Assembly: GCF_051020975.1 (NCBI RefSeq)
Contig: NC_135043.1
Span: 7,626,001-7,690,000 of the forward strand
DNA from: Osmia lignaria lignaria
Lineage: Eukaryota > Arthropoda > Insecta > Hymenoptera > Megachilidae
Length of the DNA: 64,000 nt
Reading direction: 5' to 3'
Every line of letters starts with the position of its first letter. Within the stretch, counting starts at the first letter, position 1. The translations under genes and the position numbers were made by a program. Below, piece by piece: positions 24,401 to 37,800 of this stretch. Below the pieces are notes generated by a model. The model saw nothing but the letters and a program-made list of their open reading frames with translations. It had not been told where the DNA came from and did not search any database.

Positions 24401-27277
24401 AGACTCAATCTTCGATCCTAATCTCGATCTTTTCTATTCTTGTTCTTTCGCTCTTTCGTTTCTTCACAAGCAACTTGTCTACTTTTAGACTTCCGTAATT
24501 TTACATTTTAGATATTTTATACTGTAAACTACCGTAGATACCATTTTTCAAAATACAATTTGGTAAAGATTCCTAATGTAAAAAGTGAAAATCACGAATA
24601 TGATCATCGACCGTCATATTATTGAGATATACTACTTGTTGTAATGATCCATTCAAAAGGTAAAAGGCACATCTTCTTTCCACGTAATGTTCTCCACTTT
24701 GACGCTCGCAGTGTTCGATAATTTTAGAGGATCGAATCCATATTTCATACGGATACCGTAACTAGGTCGAGAATAGTCTCTCGCAGGCACCTACACGGTT
24801 CTAAATGCCTCGCGATTTATATCAAATAATGACGCAACAGTCCTAAAGAAAGAAATTGGACCTGCAGTAGGCGTTCGTGGCAACAATCGGTTCGCTTGAA
24901 ATAGCCGGTCATCAACATTACTCTTTTTCCTAATTGTTTGTTAAATAAGCGTTAGCTTGCTTTCTATAGTTATCAAAGTTCCATGGCGAGGTCGTTGATT
25001 TCTGTATTGGCTATTTTTACTAGGGAAGTCATTTTAAGGCTAAAGGAAGGTGAAAAGTATATTCTTATATTTCACATTTACACTTTTTACATTAAACATA
25101 TTTTTGCAGCTTCATTACATTTGGGAGACATAGCCATTTTAATTAAATGGAGAAGAATGGAGGAAGGAAACACAATTGCCAAAATTAGCCATTCTTTATC
25201 ATCATTTGTAGGACATAATCATCGGTGCCTATTTCCATAAAACATACAGGTTGATTATTTCATTTAATTCTAATCATTGTTACTTTCTTCCAAAGTTATT
25301 AATTTTTAAATCAGTACTATGAACTAATTTTTCTTTCCCTTCCAGTTCCAAGATTGGCCATTCTCGATCATTATCCTCTGCATCCGGAATTCCCGCCTTA
25401 ACACAGATTCGTCAAATCCACGGTATAAATTTTACATATGTACACACTTGCCACGCGACACATACAACTCCGGGACCCGTGTACTCCGTTCTAAAGATGT
25501 ATTGGAGAAGTGTAAGAAGGGTAGCTATTTCTGTTCGTGGGGAGTCGAGAGAGACTCGTCGCGCGAACGGCTCTTAGCCACTTCGTACATCGGCTAGTCT
25601 GGCGTTCGCCACGTATCGCAATACGCTTTTTCCCTAAGGAACAGAGCAACTCTGAACGAACATGTCACGCGTGCTTGTCCGCTTCTCCTCGCAGTGATCG
25701 TCGATAATCGTCGCGGAGAGAAACCGGGTGGTCTAGAATACGGAACGTGTATCGATGGCGATCAACAGAATGATCGAGTACTCGTGAGAATCGAATGACA
25801 TCGCGTGATCCTGCTTGTCGAGGAAGGAAGAACGGATAAGAAACTCGAATCGTTTGTTTCTGGCCTGTCTGTACAATTTCTGTTATAACAAAGCCGTTTT
25901 TATTGAACTACGAGGAAACAACGATGGTTCCATGATTTTTCATGTGAAAAATGTCGAAGAATTCTTTCACACACGCTCGAGTTATTTTCGATGTCTTCTT
26001 CAGCTATTGTTAGAGGTATACAAGTGTTCGAGGCTGTGCGAGCGTGAAGTTTCTTAATTCGTTCTACGTCCGAAAGCCACGAGCAGAGTGCAGTGCACCG
26101 ACATGATAATTGGTGGTTGTGATAGTGACCAGGTGGAATGAATTGCCATGTCGAGTCGCAAATAAACAGGAAACGTGTCTTCGACGAATAAATGGTGAAC
26201 AATCATCGCATTCATTTGTAATATCGAAGAGCATTCGGATAGTCTAAATTTGTATTTCAATAATCTGGAAGATATCTGTGCTCAGTATTTCGTGTCTGAA
26301 AACAAGGCCGAATATAACTCGTCGAATCCGACAGGATCATAAATAATAACGTAACACGGACGCGATGGAACGAGTGGTCGTTTGACAATCACGAGGCAAA
26401 TATGTCAAGCTAGCATTTGTCATTGGCTCTCTGGCCAATCTTCTGATTACGGGGTAGCCAAGAATCCGTGGGACCCGGGAAATCGTGGGGTCACTTGGGT
26501 GTCTGTCGAACGAGGCGCATCACCGAAGAAAAAAGAATACGAGACACTTTTCTACGACGAGGAAATCACCGAATTGGCTGTGTACCAGGGGACGAAACGA
26601 AGAAGAGCTCCCGCGGAATCCTCGAAGGCATCCCGCACGTAAAAATAAACTGTGCCTTCTCGAAGCGACGCGAGCCGGTCGCGGGTTTCGACGAAAAACT
26701 TTTTAACGAGCACCCGATGAAAACTACGCGGAATCGTACGAAAGAGAGATTACGATAAAAATAAGCGGAAACTAGCGGGGTCAAGAGACGTGCTCGTACG
26801 AGACACCTCGAGGAGTTCTGAATAAAAAGTGATCATCCTCGAACAAAAAAATTTCGTACAAGAAATCACTGCTTGTAGATGGAAAGATGAGATGCGTTGA
26901 TGAAGTTTAAGATCGAGCTGTACCACGGTAACGAGAGATTTCGTCGGTCCACACGTGGACAAATTATGGCGAGGGAAGAACAATCCGCACTGATTCACTC
27001 CTCGACAGTGGACAGATTGACTGACGGCAAGGTGAGCGGCAAAAGGAAGTCGCGGTTGAGCGATAGAAGACAAGAATTCATCGTCTTCGCAGTTGGGATG
27101 CCAAGGTTTTAGCGATCAGCCAATAACGAGAAAAGTTGATCGTCATCCAGCTACCGACGACATTGAACTCTACTGAGAAGTATTTTTGAACCTCGCACTG
27201 AAGAAACGATTGAATATTTGTAGAGAGAACGGGAATAGATCGAATCGATGATCCTGTGGAATAATTAAAGCTTCCAG
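21500..27277 (+). other. Putative long 5' intron or upstream region of obscurin
   Basis: No supported coding exon was seen. A CpG-richer island at about 25,480-25,800 may be another promoter or non-coding first exon. The stretch 26.4-27.2 kb has mixed-composition open frames on both strands with no family similarity. The acceptor used for the giant exon is TTCCAG at 27272-27277, with a modest pyrimidine tract. Confidence 0.35.
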
Positions 27278-27286
27278 GAAGGAAAA

Positions 27287-30200
27287 ATGTCCTTTTGCAG
27301 GATAACAGGAAGAAGCAGGGGTCTCCCCAAGCCGAATTACTTTCCTCTGTTGCCACCAATTAGCCCGGCTGACGCGAAACGATTCTGTCGCATCACCGGA
27401 AAGTCTTATGGTCTGCCAACTCATCATTACATTCCAGTTCTTTTGGGTGTTCACACTCACGACAAGTCAAAATGCAAGATCACGAACGCTTCCGGTCTAG
27501 GACCGCATCATTACACTGCTGGCTTCGTTCTGGGAGAGAAAAAGAAACACGTGATCCTCAAGGATTACCGTTACGTATTCCCTGTCCTGGAGGGCCAGGG
27601 TGAGCAACAGCAAGCCTTAAGGGACTTGATGCACGCGAAGCAACCACCCGTGGAAGAACAGGATGCAAAGTTCGTGTACACCGTGGAGGAACGACGGTGT
27701 AGCCTCGTGTTCCCGTCCAGACTGGAGGCTGCGGTCAGGGACGGGGATGTTAAGGACGTGATGCTGTCCAGAGACTGCGACACGGTACTGTTCAGACTGA
27801 AACAGGGCAAAAATGTGTCTGTAGATTTCAAGAACCTGGAGGATTTCGAGAATCTTTATGATGGACTGGGACCACGCGAAGAGGTGCTGAAAGAGAGGGA
27901 GAGACATGAAGCTGAAGCTAGGAGAAGGAAGAGGAAACGGCAGGCTGGACTGAATTACGCGAAGAAGATCTTCGAGGAGAAAGAGAGAGCTGCCGAAGAG
28001 GAAGAATTGAGGGAAACGAAACAACTGAGGCTGAGGAGTGTCAAGGAAGAAGTAAAAGAGGAGAAGATTGAGACTTGGAAACACGTTGATCTGGAACAGG
28101 CTAGGATCAGAGCTTGCGACTTGATCTCTGTGAATAGTCCTTTGAAGGATGCAGCAAAGGCTCTGCCTGAAACCTTGGATTGGAACTCCTTTCAGGATAC
28201 CGTCAAATCACCCTTGCAGCCGGTGGTGGATAAATTACCCACCCCCGTGAAGGTGGAGCCTCAGATAATAAAGCAAGGCGCCGCGTCCTCGTGCACCAGC
28301 CCTATCTCTGAAAGCACAGGTGGATTCGAGGCGATATCCATCGTCAAGCCGTTGACACCACTAAAAGTGGACCCGGACCCGGTTCTCCAGTCGGCTATAC
28401 AGAATATTCCAGCGAACGAACTGAAGGAGGTGTCGAACGTGAACGTGAAGCTTCTGCAGGCTGGCGAGGTGGCGCTGGAACAGTTGCCCCGAGTGGAGGA
28501 GATCCCGGAGCTGGTGCAGAACCTCGGCAAGGGTAAGGAGACAACGATCCACAAGATTAAGGGTCTGAAATTAGACATTAAATCCGCGCAGAGATTTATT
28601 ACCGGCCAGACTGTGCAGACACCGACCGGGCCTATTTTTGTACCTGGCCAGACTCTGCAGACACCTCAGGGTCCTGCGTTCGTTCCTGGCTTAACCGTGA
28701 ACACCCCTGACGGTCCTGTTCTCGTTCCTGGACAGATTCTGACCCCTAAAGAACAAAGCAACGAAGATACACCTGTATTCGTAGCCGGGCAAACCTTGCT
28801 AACGGAAGAAGGTCATAGATTCCTTCAGGGTCAGACCTTCCACACCAACGAGGGAGCCAGATTCGTCCAGGGTCAGACTGTGCTCACCGAGGAAGGTCCA
28901 AAGTTTGTCGCTGGCCAAGTGAAGGAGGATGGAACTTTCGTTCCTGGTCAGACAATCATCACTCCTGATGGACCTAGGTTCATGCCTGGTCAGACCATCA
29001 CCGATCATCGAGGGGAACAGGTGTTCGTTCCAGGGCAAAGTGTCCAGGTCGGTGAGTCCTGGGAATTTGTCCCTGGACAATGTCTCGAAACTCCAACCGG
29101 AGAATCCATGTTCGTTCCTGGACAAACTGTACCCACCAGTCGTGGACCACAGTTTGTACCTGGTCAGTACGTCACTACCAACTCTGGAGAGAATCATTTC
29201 GTGCCTGGTATCGGGAAGGACACCGGGGATCGGGTGGAGTTCGTGCCAGGTATGACACTGGCTACTCCCAAGGGTCAGAAGTTCGTGGAGGGTCAAGTGG
29301 TGAAGACATCAGAGGGCGAAAGATTCATGCCTGGACGAACTATGATCACGGAGGAGGGCTTCGAATTCGCTGCGGCGAGCAAGTTCGACGAAGTGGTGTT
29401 CCACGATGCTGGTCCAGTAGGTATACCGGTCGACCCCAAAACAGCCAACGTTTCCATCCAGCAGAGCGAGATCTTTGGTCACATGGTTCAAACTGAGAGA
29501 GGCGTAGAATTTTATCCAGAGAACGTGAAGAAGCTACCCGAAGGAAAGAGAATCGTTCCAGGTCAATTGGTGCGCGGTGGAAAGGATGGTCCTCGATTCG
29601 TGCCCGGTGTCATGGCCGAAGATGGTTTCCTCCCTGGTCAGATAGTGATGACAGAGAAAGGTGAACAGTTTGTACCTGGCCAGGTGATCGACACCAGTAG
29701 TGGGCCTAAATTTGTTCCTGGCCAAATGGTGGAGACTCGAACGGGTGCCAAGTTCGTCCCTGGTCAAACAGTGGAGACCGCCGATGGTCCACGCTTCGTT
29801 CCTGGTCAAATCGTCGAGACTAAGGTTGGGCCGACTTTTATTCCTGGTCAGGTGATATCCACAGAGGACGAGGGGTCCAGATTCGTGCCTGGTCAGGTAG
29901 TGGACACACCGGATGGTCCAAGGTTCGTTCCAGGACGCGTTGTGGAGTCTGGAGAGCTGGGTGTGACCTTCGTGCCAGGTCAGATCGTTCAAACGGAAGA
30001 AGGTCCGCGTTTCGTTGCTCCAGACTTAACGGACACACCTGAAGGAGAGGTGGAGTTCTCTGTTCAAGGATTCGAGGTCACGCCTGAGGAGTTGCGACTG
30101 CTGAGGCCCCAGCATCTGCACTACAACCCCCATATTCAGCATCAGGGTGAGGCGAGCATAGACGCTAGGATGCTACGACAGTTGTCGGAGGCTGGATTAT

Positions 30201-31891
30201 CAGTAGGAAGAAAGGTCGCCACGGATTTACCGGCCGTCGACGTTGACGTGGACCCGAAAGCGGCAGCTCTGGAACAGGCACTCGAAATGGCGGAGAAACT
30301 TGGACTACACGGTGGGACCGCGGTGAAAATGGCGCAGATAGTATCCACCGTTGCTCAGTTAGCTAAGAACATAGCCGTTCAACAAGAGCAACAACTCGAG
30401 GAACATTATCTGGAAGCTAAATTCATGAACGGCAGAAAGTCTCCTGTTACCATGAACGATGAGAAAAACGGTGATGAACGAGAGGACTCAGACTACCAGA
30501 ACGATTATTGGTTGAAGAGTGCGATAAAAACAGCAATGTCCAGTGCAGTCCTGGCAATCACAGGTCAGTCCATAGATAACGGTAACGAGTCGAAGCAAGA
30601 CTTAGTTTATTCTTCCATCAGCGAAGCTTTCAACGTCCTCCTCCGTCAGAAGGACACCAGCATAGAAGAATCCGTGGAGGAGATCCTGCAGATACTTCTG
30701 GTGCCTCAAAATCGAAGCAACTTGTGTCAGTCTACTCTACTCGAGCTCCTGGACAGCAAGAACAACAAGGTAGACATTCTGAAATCCACCATCAACGGTC
30801 ATTCCTTGAAAGAAGAAGTGGTGCTCGATAGATTATCTATGGTCCTCGAAGAGGAGCATGGTATAGACTTAGTGGGGCCAGCATTTAGAACCGTCTCCAG
30901 GAACGATCCGAACCTGGTCTCTCGAGTGCTTCAAAAAGTATCGGAGGATGTTTCAGCGATCGCCACCGAGAGGGACGCAACTGAAACTGTTCACAGAGCT
31001 ATCGTTCATGCGGTCAGAGAGTCAAGCGAGATTCGTGTACAGGAGTTACTGAACGATCAAGGAGAGAATATTAGAGAAATGCTTTTGCAAGCAGTAGGTC
31101 TAGCCAGAGCCCTGGGCATGTCCACCACCGCGAGTAGCCTGTTGACGGTGATCAGTGACGAGAAATCTACCCGTGCTTTGGCCAGCGACAGAGTAACCTT
31201 GGACGTCCTGAAGAGGCTAACCGTGATGAGACAGCTGGCAGAAGAGAGGCCACCTTTTATGAATGTGCTTACGCAACTGTGCAGTGACCCAGAATTGGCT
31301 AGAACTGATCCTAGACTCAGGACACTCGTCAGAGAAAGCGCTGCCTTGATGATCGTACCCGAAGAAGGACCACTGCAATCATCCGCTGACATACCAAGCG
31401 CTCTCCTTCACGCTGATAATAGTTTAGCTATGGAAGAGTTCCTTCTGAGAAGAAGTCACAAACCCTCGAGCATCTTTATGATATTGAAGCAAGGTATACA
31501 GGCTGTGGTTCCCAGGGAAGCTTCCAGATCAGTTCTCACCGGCGAGGTGGCTTACACAGTCCTCGACGAAGATGGCATTCATCATTTTGAACCCCTTCAC
31601 GTGTTCACCGCGCTCCGACTCAATCGTCCAACTGCTCATCGTTTCTCCATGTACTGTTGTCCGGTTGCTAAAGAGGAGGACGTAGATGTGGAGGTGTTGT
31701 CCACGTTCACAGGGACCACCTCTATCGCTAGTAGTCTAGACGGCTCGGGTACCGGGGTGTATCAGAAGCAGGAGAGCAACGGTGTTGTATTGTCCAAGTC
31801 GGATCGATCGTTTGGATGTTCTGGTAGCAGGGAGAACACGCCGAGTCTCAGGAGATTAAGCAGTTTCCAGCAAGACAATAGCTGTGAGCGG
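27287..31891 (+). other. unc-89: Obscurin giant N-terminal exon (1,535 codons)
   Basis: This single exon makes up over a quarter of the protein. Residues 1-80 hold three copies of a C-(R/K)-I-T-x-x-S-x-G-L-P-like module: FCRITGRSRGLPKPNYFP, FCRITGKSYGLPTHHYIP and KCKITNASGLGPHHYTAG. Residues about 200-270 are a charged helix or coiled coil rich in Arg, Lys and Glu. Residues 436-914 are the FVPGQ repeats. Residues about 925-1480 look alpha-helical and globular, with no domain I recognise. It ends NSCER at a GTAACG donor, phase 0, joining to KSLDNYIVV of the SH3 domain. The splice phase and shared strand are the evidence that this exon belongs to obscurin rather than to a separate gene; the frame otherwise stops six bases later. 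Confidence 0.8.
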
Positions 31892-34800
31892 GTAACGTAA
31901 AATGAGAGAGGGACTCAGTAGTAATTATCTATCAGTAATTAAGCGATAACATAACAATCTTTTTTATTGATCTCAAAGGTTGTATTAAGGAATACTTGAT
32001 GGACACTGGCTTGGTGTATTTTTATTCAAAATTAATTGATCCCTAAATTCATAATTTTGATAATTCGCTATGAAAAAGAAATTTCATTAAAAATGGTAGC
32101 GCGGCTGTTTAACAAGGTGGTACTTTTGTTACAGAAATCATTGGACAACTATATCGTGGTGAAGGAGTATAAAAGCGATGGTTTCTTCGTGAACGTCGGC
32201 GACATCGTCGAGGCCCTGGAATACGCCGATCCAGCAAAGTAAGCAGCAAATCAAGCGGCTTCTTTAGACGATTGGAAAAGCAAATTTCAACATTGTTCAG
32301 CGTGTTGGATCGTTGACTTGGCGCGTCTAAGCGTTCGCTCGTGTTTAAAATCTATTTCCGTGTGCGCAACGTGTGCCCGACCAAAAATAATCATCGCCTC
32401 ACGCCGTATATAGTCTAACGCGTGCTGCACGAATGAAGGATGCCGATGCTGTACGCGATCTGTCACACTCGGTACAGTCTTTTACCGCACCACCACCGTC
32501 ACGCGTCTCGATTCACGCTTTCATTAACGTAACACACCGCGTTACAAGACCGTAACGAATGGAGCTGATGGCATTAACCGTAACGGTGTAACGTTCACGA
32601 GATGCATGTGTTCAAGTGGAGAGCATCAATTAACTCTGTGACACTCTTAATGATTTCGGTTTACATTTTGTAAGGTAATATGTGACAGCACGAGTTATGC
32701 TATAAGTTAAATAACAACTTAATGTACACTTTAGGCGACTACATAAATATTTCACCAATATTCTTAACACAAATTAATTTGTAACTTAGAGTGAAGGTAT
32801 ATTACTTCATACTTTTTGAAAGATCAGTTATTTGATATTAAGAATATTGATGAAACGTTTGTATAGTAATGTTTGTCAAATTTTAAGCTTCAAATTCATA
32901 CGTCACAAGTGTTATTTTATATCATCGATTCTAATAGAAGACGTTGAAAGAACTTTTCTGACAGCAGAAAATATCGAGACAGTAGATCGACGGTGCTTCT
33001 TAAAAATGTTTGAAGAGACGCTAGATTGTGCGATTAGAGACAGGACGACGATGCGACGGGAAAGGCGCGGGTCAGTCTGCTTGTCGATACGTGAACGATC
33101 GTTCCTAGGATGCATTCCCGTTGATTATTTTCGCAGCGATATTTTTACGCGAGCGACGTATCGCCGGTGTTCCTCGCGGTGCGTTTATAAAACACGTCGA
33201 CGGCACTCGCGAGTGCCCGTGGCAAATGGAAAATTTCGCAAGGTCCACGAACCTCGATTGGAAACTCTCCGTGTCTATCTTTCGCGAGCGTTCGTGGAAA
33301 TTAACACTGTCTTCGCGCAACCTCGGGACAAAATAATCACACGTCGTTAGAGATTGCATCGGGGATTCATCGTAAACCACGTTTGAAGAAACGTGTTGTA
33401 CGCTACTTCGATCGCCTTGACTTGTTGCGCGCTATAAATAACGGGGGCAAAATCGAATAACAAAGAAAGCTGCATACGCCCGGCGATCTAAAACAGGCTG
33501 AATACGCTGCAGCACGAACCTCCGTTCCATTTAACCGAACCACCTCGCTAACTGGCTTCGATTAGTGGAGAATGATGTTTAGTCTGCATGAGGCTAAAAA
33601 GGCATCGCTGACACGGGAAAGCTTTCGGGGGAGGGTGACTACGCGATCGCCTCTATTTTGGTCGTTTGACCGTGTTGTAGGAAAATCAAGCTGGATCCTG
33701 AATTGGAGATCGGCGAGATCGGCGAAACGCTGGACAACTCGGCCGCCTGGCACAAATTGTCCGTTCGACCGCGTCGAAAGTACGCGGATTCCCGTGCACG
33801 AAGTCTCCCAAGATCGAGCTCAGAAGGCAATCTCCAGAGGTAAAGTATATCGAGCGACGATCATCGTTGATAATGAAATTCAACGTCAGAATGTCTTGAG
33901 CTCGAATCTTTTATCCTTGATCGTCAAAGTTTATGGGATATGAATTTTTCATGTGTCTACCTTAGATCTTCTAGATAGGTTTGAGAATAATCATGCTGAA
34001 GAATGATTAAAATGATGTTTGGATAAAGAATTTTATCGTATCTCAAAGAAAATAAGGATCCAATTGTTGAAAAGATTCTATAAAGAAGAACCAGAAGCCA
34101 TCCAACAGCACTTCGACTGATTCACTCTGAAGACTTCTCCAATGGGACATTGATCCTCAAGACTATTCTAACGACTGTAATATAGTTTCAGCAGCTGCGG
34201 AGAATGATAAATCGCGTTCCCTAGAGCGTCACTGATTAGATCCTGATCCGAGGGCAATCGTTTTCTTCTTCGTTAACGTCCACCGAGTGAAAATCAAGAT
34301 CAATCAGAAGGAAATTGGAAGATTATCCAGCGATCATCAAGAAGCTAAACGACGCGATCGAACCGTGAAAACGGAATTTTCCATCGAAGTATTCGAAGCG
34401 AGATCGAAATTCACGTGGACAACTAAATTCGCCGCACGAAATATAGCAACGACAGGTGCTACGTAGCCTGGAAACGTGTCGTTAACGACCAAGCCAACGA
34501 ACTCATCGCAGGATTACGTGGAAACGGTCGTTCGAGCGGTTACGATGTCGTCCGACTAGGATTTCGTTTGATTTTCAACGCGAGACCCATTCGAGCGTTT
34601 ATTGCGCTTGCACGCTTTTCAACGACGCTCCTTGTTTCTATGAAAATACGTACTTTATCGTCTACGTAAGTTCATCCTGGCGGTTCTAAGTCCGGGAGAC
34701 AAAGGTTAATGCCTGTTTTAAGTTGATCGATTCCGAGCGAAACCGACCATGATTATTTGCGATGACGTTAATGAAGATCGAGCGTTTAGAAGTGTCTCTG

Positions 34801-37800
34801 TAGCAATAATGTTTTTAGTTCGCGCGATTGGCTGTCGGCCAGTATGGAAGTCGATAATAATATAAATTATGATCAGCAGGTTATTGGTAGGCTTTGCGAT
34901 CGTTAGCTCGATGAATTGTAATCAGATTTAGAGTAACTATAAATGATGTAAGATAGTAACACGCATATTTGTTCACATTAGACTAAACTGATTTGTAGTT
35001 TTATAATAGAGAGAGAGAGAGAGATTATAGTCTCAGATAGGATAATTGTAACTGCTCCAGTTTTTTTTTGGATACCAAGCAGAAGTGAAGATTCAAAAAT
35101 ATGTGAACAGACGTGTGAACTATCTTCTTAGACTCGAACAATTAATCATCTTTTTGACGTTGAGCGTCTAAATAAGTATCTGTTGCATAACATAACGAAT
35201 GGTGTTTTTCTGCTGGCTGGCCGGGAACGCTCGATTCCTAGGAAGGCGAAATATCAGCCAGTTCTGAAAATAATTCCTCCCGAAGGTGAGGTTCAAGCCG
35301 AAACTTTAATTCGTAGCTTTGGCAACGGGCGCGTTCAATGAAATTAGAATTATTTATTATCCACAGGGAAACACGAAGAGCGAGAATCTTGAAACAAATA
35401 GATTGTTTTGTATTCGAGAAAATTGCCAGAACCGCAGAGATAACGTGTTCGTGAAGTTAAAATGTAAATTATAATTTCTGCTAATGACATTTATGAACTT
35501 CTGTTAACTATGACTTTGAAAGTTGATGAAGATAGAACTAATTGGAGGAAAGTTACTGGAGATGCAAATACACTCGGTTATATTATAAAGAATAGATTAA
35601 TATAGAAACGCGTGGGCGGTAGAAAGTTATATTTAAGCGGTAGTGACTAAGGCAACAGGCCTCCGTGTTCACTTGTTGATAGTTCATTCAGCAGAACGCA
35701 AATTTTGTTGGCGGGCTCATTAGGCCTTGAATTTGTCAGTACCATTTAAAGCATACTAATTATATTGACGGTATTAAAAATACGTTTAGTCTAATTATAT
35801 GTAGAACGTAGAATTCGCTTGATAACTGATCAGTCACAAGAATATGAACAAGGTATCAAAGATGAAAGAGATATTGAAGTAATACGATCAACGACAGATT
35901 TAGAGCATAGAGAACGCTCATTAATCAAAGGACGCTTTGAAAAATGATACGAGCTATTTGTGAAGTAATAATTCAATTTTCGAGCCTAGCAAGTACCTGA
36001 ATAATATCCAAATTGTTGGAGGTCTACTTAATCATTCAGATTAATTTATTCTAGATTTCATTTAAGGTATCAAGGTTTTTTGATACCACCTTTAAAATAA
36101 TGAAGATCTTTATTTCTATTTTAAATTTTAATTTAGACCCTTATAATATGAATATATTCTAATTGGACATTTTATTTTCACAGAGTGTACGTTCGTACAG
36201 CTGACTCAAGGGAAGGATGGCTGCCCATGTCCATCTTGATGCAAACTGCCCTAAGCGAGGAGTCTGCAATTGGACATCGACCGGAAGACTCACGATATCG
36301 AAGAGAGTAAGTTATCTTTATAAAATTGTATTAAATATTCCTTTGATTGATCATTGATTCTTTCAGGGCGGTAGTGAAAGAATTAGTCGAGACCGAGGAA
36401 GAATTTGGCAGGGATCTTCAGCTGGTCGTTGAACGTTACTTGAAACCACTCGATAACCCGGATGTTCCAAGGGTCGTCCGTGATAACAAAGACATCATCT
36501 TCACGAACCTCAAGCAGATTGCTGATTTTCACAATACGTACGTATGCTCAACGATTCACGAAGAGAAAGAACTCACTGCGACACACTCCAAGAGCATACA
36601 AACCACCTTTTATACCAAGACACCATATATATATTTCCACAATTTTTCTTTTCTTTATTTCAATTGACAAGAATCGAAACAGAATGAAAAAGAAACACTT
36701 GGACACACGACACACACATCACAAGTGTTCATTTCTCTTTAGCGAAACGATGTGTGAGCAACGTAAGTGTAGGAATATTTTGTGTGATCGTGTGTATCGT
36801 AACTAATTAAAATCTTGCACCAAAAGTAGTGCTTTTACAGTAGTTTGTTGCACCCCCTTTTAATTGTTACACGAGCACGCTTCTGATCGACACTGCCACT
36901 ATGAATTCATTCTTCTAATAAAATTAAATGTAAAATATTAGGAAACTATTAGAAATTATAGATGGAAGAATGACTTCGATGGCTAATCACAGCGTCACTC
37001 ATTTAGAAGTGTAATTTACAGCCCCTGTTGCCCCAGTTGAAAGATCAAATATATGTTTCGATTCATTCGTAGCCCATCCAAGTGTTAATAATAATTTCAT
37101 GAATGCTCTCTCGTTGTATAACTTATCTTGATTTAATCAGCACAAGAAGAATCATAATGGTGTAACAAGTCATAATGGTGGTAACTATTCGCAAACCCTA
37201 AATGTCGCATTGAAGAGCGGATGCAGTCTTCAGCACGTAGGCATGGTGTGTTCTTAACGTGAAAATTAATCAGAACCTTACTTAGATCGTTCGGCAGGGT
37301 GTTGATCGAGGGTGTCAAGTACTATGCGGATCAGCCACGTATGCTGGGAAAAACTTTCCTTAGATTGGTAAGTTCGTCGAACTTTCCTCTTTCTGTTGAA
37401 TCGCACGATAATGATTAATTGAATCAATTATATTTATTGTTACAGGAAAGAGACTTTGATAAACACGTGGCCTACTGCAGGGACGAACCAGCTGCTCAAG
37501 AGTTCATCCAGATGAACGACGTGGTACGAGAATATTTTGAGGTCAGTTGTTTTTTCAAATATACTTTTTACTAACCAAAATATAAAAACAACCCTTTTAA
37601 TAGGGAAAATGACCAAAGTGACTGTAATACATATCTAAACTATAATATATTACTATGATAAGATCTAGACTTCCACATTCATCAAGAAGGATCATGGATG
37701 TAAGGATACTGGATGAGATAGCTGACTATGAATGCAAAGGATCTCCATTTTTCAATGCCCATCATTATAACTTATGGATTATGTTAGTAATTATATACAC

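Noticed and set aside
26382..27112. Cluster of small open frames just upstream of the giant obscurin exon
   Set aside because: No frame is conserved-looking or in phase with the exon at 27278; probably intron or 5' UTR.
32832..33943. Open frames in the introns flanking the SH3 cassette exon
   Set aside because: They overlap on both strands, lack splice sites in phase with the SH3 exons apart from 33681-33839, and show no similarity to any family.
35009..35023. Tandem repeats checked as a possible CRISPR-like array
   Set aside because: Simple dinucleotide run without spacers; the genome is eukaryotic.
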